Source: Pseudoduganella flava (GTDB lineage: Bacteria > Pseudomonadota > Gammaproteobacteria > Burkholderiales > Burkholderiaceae_D). Taken from it: 64,000 nt of DNA. Positions 60,297 to 64,000 of the stretch are shown here, one piece after another; position 1 is the stretch's first letter; each line of letters opens with the position of its first letter. Location: NCBI RefSeq assembly GCF_007830495.1, contig NZ_VLKW01000001.1, forward strand, positions 62,001 through 126,000. The letters run 5' to 3'. Under the pieces are notes generated by a model. That model did no database searches. It was not told the origin of the DNA and worked only from the letters and a program-made list of their open reading frames with translations. A program made the position numbers and the translations under genes.

Positions 60297-63047
60297 ATGC
60301 AAAAAACTCTGCTGCTGGTCGACGGTTCCAGCTATCTCTACCGTGCCTTCCACGCGCTGCCCGACCTGCGCAGCCCGGACGGCCACCCGACCGGTGCGAT
60401 GCACGGCATGGTCAACATGCTGCGCCGGCTGCGCGCCGATTACCCGGCCGCGTACATCGCCTGCGTGTTCGATGCCAAGGGCAAGACGTTCCGCGATGAC
60501 CTGTACCCGGAATACAAGGCGACCCGCGCGTCGATGCCGGACGACCTGTCGCTGCAGATCGAGCCGATCCACGAGGCCGTGAAGGCGATGGGCTGGCCGA
60601 TCCTGATGGTCGAGGGCGTGGAGGCGGACGACGTGATCGGCACCCTGTCCGTCACGGCCGAGAAAAACGGCATGGACGTGATCATCTCGACCGGCGACAA
60701 GGACCTGGCCCAGCTGGTCACGCCGCACGTCACCTTGATCAACACGATGACCAACGAGAAGCTCGACGAAGCGGGCGTGGTGGCGAAATTCGGCGTGCCG
60801 CCAAACCGCATCATCGATTACCTGACGCTGATCGGCGACACCGTCGACAACGTGCCCGGCGTGAGCAAGTGCGGTCCGAAGACGGCCGTGAAATGGCTGA
60901 CGCAGTACGACAGCCTCGATGGCGTCATCGCCAACGCCGACAAGGTCACGGGCGCCGTCGGCGAGAACCTGCGCGCGGCGCTGGACTGGCTGCCGAAGGG
61001 CCGCGAACTGATCACGGTGAAGACGGACTGCGACCTGGCGCAGCACATGATGTCGATCACCGAATCGCTGGTGGCGCGCGACGAGGACCATGAATCGCTG
61101 CTGGCGTTCTTCACGAAGTACGGCTTCAAGACGCTGCTACGCGAGCTGAAGGCGCTGACGCCGTCGACGGCCGTCGCGGGCCAGACGACGCCGGCTGCCC
61201 CGGAAGGCGCGACGGGCGACATGTTCGCCCAGCCGCCGGCGAACGTGCGCTACGAAACGCTGCTGACGGAAGCGCAGCTGGACGAGTGGATCGCCCGCAT
61301 CCAGGCCGCCGAACTGGTGTCGCTGGATACGGAGACGACGTCGCTCGAACCGATGAACGCGCAGCTGGTGGGCATCTCGATGGCCACCGAGCCGGGCCTG
61401 GCCTGCTACATCCCGGTGGCGCACCGCTATGCCGGCGCGCCGGAACAGCTGCCGCGCGAGCTGGTGCTGGAAAAACTCAAGCCCTGGCTGGAAGACGCCA
61501 GCAAGTGCAAGCTGGGCCAGAACCTGAAGTACGACGCGCACATCTTCGCCAACCACGGCGTGACGTTGCGCGGCATCGTGCACGACACCTTGCTGCAATC
61601 GTACGTGTTCGAATCGCACCGTACGCACGACATGGACAGCCTGGCGATGCGCCACCTGAACCACAAGACGATTCCGTACGAGGACGTGTGCGGCAAGGGC
61701 GCCAACCAGATCTGCTTCGACCAGGTCGAAGTGCAGCGCGCCACCGAATACGCGGCCGAGGATGCCGACATCACACTGCGCCTGCACCTGGCGATGCACG
61801 GCCACGTGGAAGGCGACGAAGGCTTGACGAAGGTGTACCGCAACATCGAGCTGCCGACGGCCGTCGTGCTGCAGAAGATCGAACGCAACGGCGTGCTGAT
61901 CGACGCGGCGCTGCTGCAGACGCAGTCGAGCGAGCTGGGTGCGCGCATCGCCGAGCTGGAACAGAAGGCTTACGAGCTGGCCGAGGGCCCGTTCAACCTG
62001 GGTTCGCCGAAGCAGATCGGTGAGATCTTCTTCAACAAGCTGAAGCTGCCGGTGGTGAAGAAGACGCCGAGCGGCGCGCCGTCCACCGACGAGGAAGTGC
62101 TGCAGAAGCTGGCCGAGGACTACCCGCTGCCGAAGGTGCTGCTGGAGTACCGCGGCATGGCCAAGCTGAAGTCCACGTACACGGACAAGCTGCCGAAGAT
62201 GATCAACCCGCAAACGGGCCGGGTGCACACGAATTATGCGCAGGCGGTCGCCGTGACGGGGCGCCTCGCATCGAACGATCCGAACCTGCAGAACATCCCG
62301 ATCCGCACGGCGGAAGGGCGGCGCATCCGCGAGGCGTTCGTCGCGCCGGAAGGCAGCCATATCGTGTCGGCCGACTATTCGCAGATCGAGCTGCGCATCA
62401 TGGCGCACATCTCGGAAGACCCGGCGATGCTGAAGGCGTTTGCCGAGGGCGAGGACATCCACCGCGCGACGGCTGCCGAGATCTTCGGCGTGGCCCCGGG
62501 CGAGGTGTCGAGCGAACAGCGGCGCTACGCGAAGGTGATCAACTTCGGCCTGATCTACGGCATGAGCGCATTCGGCCTTGCCGCCAACCTGGGCATCGAC
62601 CGCACGGCGGCGCAGAACTACATCGACCGCTACTTCCAGCGCTTCGCCGGCGTGAAGCGCTACATGGACGAGACGCGGCTGGAAGCCAAGGCGAACGGCT
62701 ACGTGAAGACGGTATTCGGCCGGCGCCTGTGGCTCCCCGAGATCAACTCGCCGAACGGCCCGCGCCGCCAGGCAGCGGAACGCGCGGCCATCAACGCGCC
62801 GATGCAGGGCACGGCGGCGGACCTGATCAAGCTGGCGATGATCGCCGTGCAGGACTGGCTGGAAAAGGAAAACCTGAAGGCGCGCATGATCATGCAGGTG
62901 CACGACGAACTGGTGCTGGAAGTCCCGGACGACGAGCTGGCGCTGGTGAAGGAAACGCTGCCGAAGCTGATGGCCGGCGTCGCCGAACTGAAGGTCCCGC
63001 TGGTTGCCGAGGTGGGTGTGGGGAGGAATTGGGAGGAGGCGCACTGA
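60297..63047 (+). CDS. polA: DNA polymerase I
   Basis: A 916-aa repair/Okazaki-processing polymerase with all three domains. 5'-3' exonuclease: residues 1-290 (LLVDGSSYLYRAF, EADDVIGTL, GDKDLAQLV). 3'-5' proofreading: D344 and E346 (LDTETTS), NLKYDAHIF and YAAEDADIT, so the DEDD set appears intact. Polymerase: D693 (SADYSQIELR) and HDE at 869-871 (MQVHDELVLEV), with the O helix RRYAKVINFGLIYGMSAFG. Divergent from DUF2782. Confidence 0.97.
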   Translation: MQKTLLLVDGSSYLYRAFHALPDLRSPDGHPTGAMHGMVNMLRRLRADYPAAYIACVFDAKGKTFRDDLYPEYKATRASMPDDLSLQIEPIHEAVKAMGWPILMVEGVEADDVIGTLSVTAEKNGMDVIISTGDKDLAQLVTPHVTLINTMTNEKLDEAGVVAKFGVPPNRIIDYLTLIGDTVDNVPGVSKCGPKTAVKWLTQYDSLDGVIANADKVTGAVGENLRAALDWLPKGRELITVKTDCDLAQHMMSITESLVARDEDHESLLAFFTKYGFKTLLRELKALTPSTAVAGQTTPAAPEGATGDMFAQPPANVRYETLLTEAQLDEWIARIQAAELVSLDTETTSLEPMNAQLVGISMATEPGLACYIPVAHRYAGAPEQLPRELVLEKLKPWLEDASKCKLGQNLKYDAHIFANHGVTLRGIVHDTLLQSYVFESHRTHDMDSLAMRHLNHKTIPYEDVCGKGANQICFDQVEVQRATEYAAEDADITLRLHLAMHGHVEGDEGLTKVYRNIELPTAVVLQKIERNGVLIDAALLQTQSSELGARIAELEQKAYELAEGPFNLGSPKQIGEIFFNKLKLPVVKKTPSGAPSTDEEVLQKLAEDYPLPKVLLEYRGMAKLKSTYTDKLPKMINPQTGRVHTNYAQAVAVTGRLASNDPNLQNIPIRTAEGRRIREAFVAPEGSHIVSADYSQIELRIMAHISEDPAMLKAFAEGEDIHRATAAEIFGVAPGEVSSEQRRYAKVINFGLIYGMSAFGLAANLGIDRTAAQNYIDRYFQRFAGVKRYMDETRLEAKANGYVKTVFGRRLWLPEINSPNGPRRQAAERAAINAPMQGTAADLIKLAMIAVQDWLEKENLKARMIMQVHDELVLEVPDDELALVKETLPKLMAGVAELKVPLVAEVGVGRNWEEAH

Positions 63048-63064
63048 GCGAGCACTGCTCGCTC
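63046..63064 (+). terminator. hairpin at the polA stop
   Basis: GAGCGAGCA-C-TGCTCGCTC: perfect arms beginning inside the polA stop codon region. No T-tract, so termination strength is uncertain. Confidence 0.45.
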
Positions 63065-63200
63065 AGGCGCCTCCGCGCACTGACGACGCGTGCATCGGCA
63101 GGCGCCTCCGCGCACTGACGACGCGTGCATCGGCAGGCGCCTCCGCGCACTGACGACGCGTGCGTCCGCAGGCGCCTTCGCGCACTGAGCGTGCCGTCGC
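63065..63200. repeat. 35-bp tandem repeats after polA
   Basis: Units AGGCGCCTCCGCGCACTGAC-GACGCGTGCATCGGC start at 63065 and 63100 (identical), at 63135 (two changes in the last six bases) and 63170 (partial, diverged end). The unit resembles the end of polA itself (GAGGCGCACTGAGCG). Confidence 0.9.
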
Positions 63201-63227
63201 CTTGCAAGAAAACCCGAGGCAGACCCT

Positions 63228-63254
63228 GGGGTCAGACCCGCCGGGTCTGACCCC
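63228..63254. repeat. REP-like palindrome (GGGGTC family)
   Basis: GGGGTCAGACCC, GCC, GGGTCTGACCCC: perfect 12-bp arms. Same end motif as the element at 5431-5530. Confidence 0.85.
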
Positions 63255-63370
63255 GGCATTTGCCGTGGGGGTGGTCCAAAGCCGGCGACCCGCTGCCGTC
63301 CGCCCAATAAAAGTTGGCTTTTCATCACCATTATGTTTCAATTTCCCCGATCACTCATTCTGGAGGACGC

Positions 63371-64000
63371 ATGAAAGACCTGCACAACGATGCCGCGAGC
63401 CTGATCGGCGAGGCGGAGGGGATCAGCCGCCGCGACTTATTGAAGGCCGCGCTCGGCACCGGGTTCGCCGTCGCCGCGCTGCCCGTCACGGCCGAGACCG
63501 TGGTGAAGACCGATAGCGAGGGTCTGACGGCCGGCACCATCACCGTCACCGTCGACGGCTATCCCGTCCCCGTGTACCGCGCCCAGCCGAACGGCAAGAC
63601 GGGCCTGCCCGTGCTCCTCGTGATTTCCGAGATCTTCGGCGTGCACGAGCACATCGCTGACGTCGCGCGCCGCTTCGCCAAGCAGGGCTACCTGGCGCTG
63701 GCGCCGAACCTGTTCGCGCGCCAGGGGGACCCGCAGAAGGAGCCGTCGATCGCCGAGCTGCAGAAGAACATCATCAGCAAGACGCCGGACATCCAGGTGA
63801 TGCGCGACCTCGACGCCTGCGTCGCGTGGGCCAAGCAGAACGGCGGCGCCGCCGACAAGCTGGGCATTACCGGCTTCTGCTGGGGCGGCCGCATCACGTG
63901 GCTGTATGCCGCGCACAATCCGGCCGTCAAGGCCGGAGTTGCGTGGTATGGGAGGTTACTAGGGGAAGTCACTGCCAATACGCCCAAGCATCCTGTCGAC
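63371..64000 (+). CDS. dienelactone hydrolase family protein, Tat-exported (5' part)
   Basis: The first 210 residues of an alpha/beta hydrolase; it runs off the window. N-terminus: ISRRDLLKAALGTGFAVAAL, a twin-arginine signal (SRRDLLK). The mature part has the dienelactone hydrolase motifs VISEIFGVHEHIADVARRFA (Glu), and nucleophile Cys in GFCWGGRITW. The family hydrolyses dienelactones or related esters; the physiological substrate of exported members is not known. TGGAGGAC precedes ATG 63371. Confidence 0.9.
   Translation, partial: MKDLHNDAASLIGEAEGISRRDLLKAALGTGFAVAALPVTAETVVKTDSEGLTAGTITVTVDGYPVPVYRAQPNGKTGLPVLLVISEIFGVHEHIADVARRFAKQGYLALAPNLFARQGDPQKEPSIAELQKNIISKTPDIQVMRDLDACVAWAKQNGGAADKLGITGFCWGGRITWLYAAHNPAVKAGVAWYGRLLGEVTANTPKHPVD

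Noticed and set aside
63065-63200. Short CRISPR or clustered attachment sites
   Set aside because: Units abut directly without spacers; simple tandem repeat.

Overview
The window is a GC-rich, gene-dense chromosomal segment from a betaproteobacterium of the order Burkholderiales, most likely Oxalobacteraceae of the Massilia/Pseudoduganella type. This rests on gene order (smg-topB; dusB-fis-purH; ruvC-ruvA-ruvB; polA / DUF2782-thrB-BPSS1780 membrane protein-uvrD), on the two PEP-CTERM proteins, and on the palindromic intergenic elements. It is inference from content, not a database match. No rRNA, tRNA, CRISPR, phage or transposase gene was seen.

Layout. 0-5.4 kb: smg, DNA topoisomerase III (topB) with tandem terminators, and a chemotaxis receptor. 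5.4-11.2 kb (minus): DUF3597 protein, an unknown, a 1196-residue ABC-2 permease/M1 aminopeptidase fusion and its ATPase. 11.4-18 kb: an unknown, coq7, a zinc metallopeptidase, then on minus a TAP-like hydrolase with a NatA/NatB-type exporter, and an OsmC protein coupled to a TTG-started unknown. 18-20.8 kb: rplM-rpsI behind a strong promoter, argC, erpA. 20.9-23.4 kb: two related PEP-CTERM proteins, a duplicated DUF2061 membrane protein with a Fur-box-like site, DUF4287. 23.4-31.7 kb: anmK, M23 peptidase, tyrS-dtd, PEBP protein, histidine phosphatase, secreted GH31 glycosidase with a LacI-type operator. 31.9-38.6 kb: dusB-fis, purH, ruvCAB, DUF188 protein, glutaminyl cyclase. 38.6-45.2 kb: unknowns, a nonsense-interrupted small ORF, DUF2147, valS, three exported unknowns. 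45.2-50 kb: TPP riboswitch and thiC-thiS-thiG-thiD-thiE. 50.1-52.6 kb: ANTAR regulator, lone receiver, glutathione-dependent formaldehyde dehydrogenase. 52.6-55.5 kb: a palindromic repeat array, then an M56 (BlaR1-like) gene whose repressor seems reduced to a 17-codon remnant. 55.5-63 kb: uvrD, BPSS1780 protein, thrB, DUF2782, polA. The end holds 35-bp tandem repeats and the 5' part of a Tat-exported dienelactone hydrolase.

Most genes are housekeeping: translation, recombination and repair, purine, arginine, threonine and thiamine synthesis, Fe-S insertion, ubiquinone. The unusual material lies between genes. Six loci carry REP-like palindromes of at least three sequence families, one of them a seven-unit array with strict A/B alternation. 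There are also candidate operators (14-bp iterons before the M56 gene, a triple GTAAA-N5 array, a Fur-like site, a LacI-type site) and a probably leaderless ruvC.
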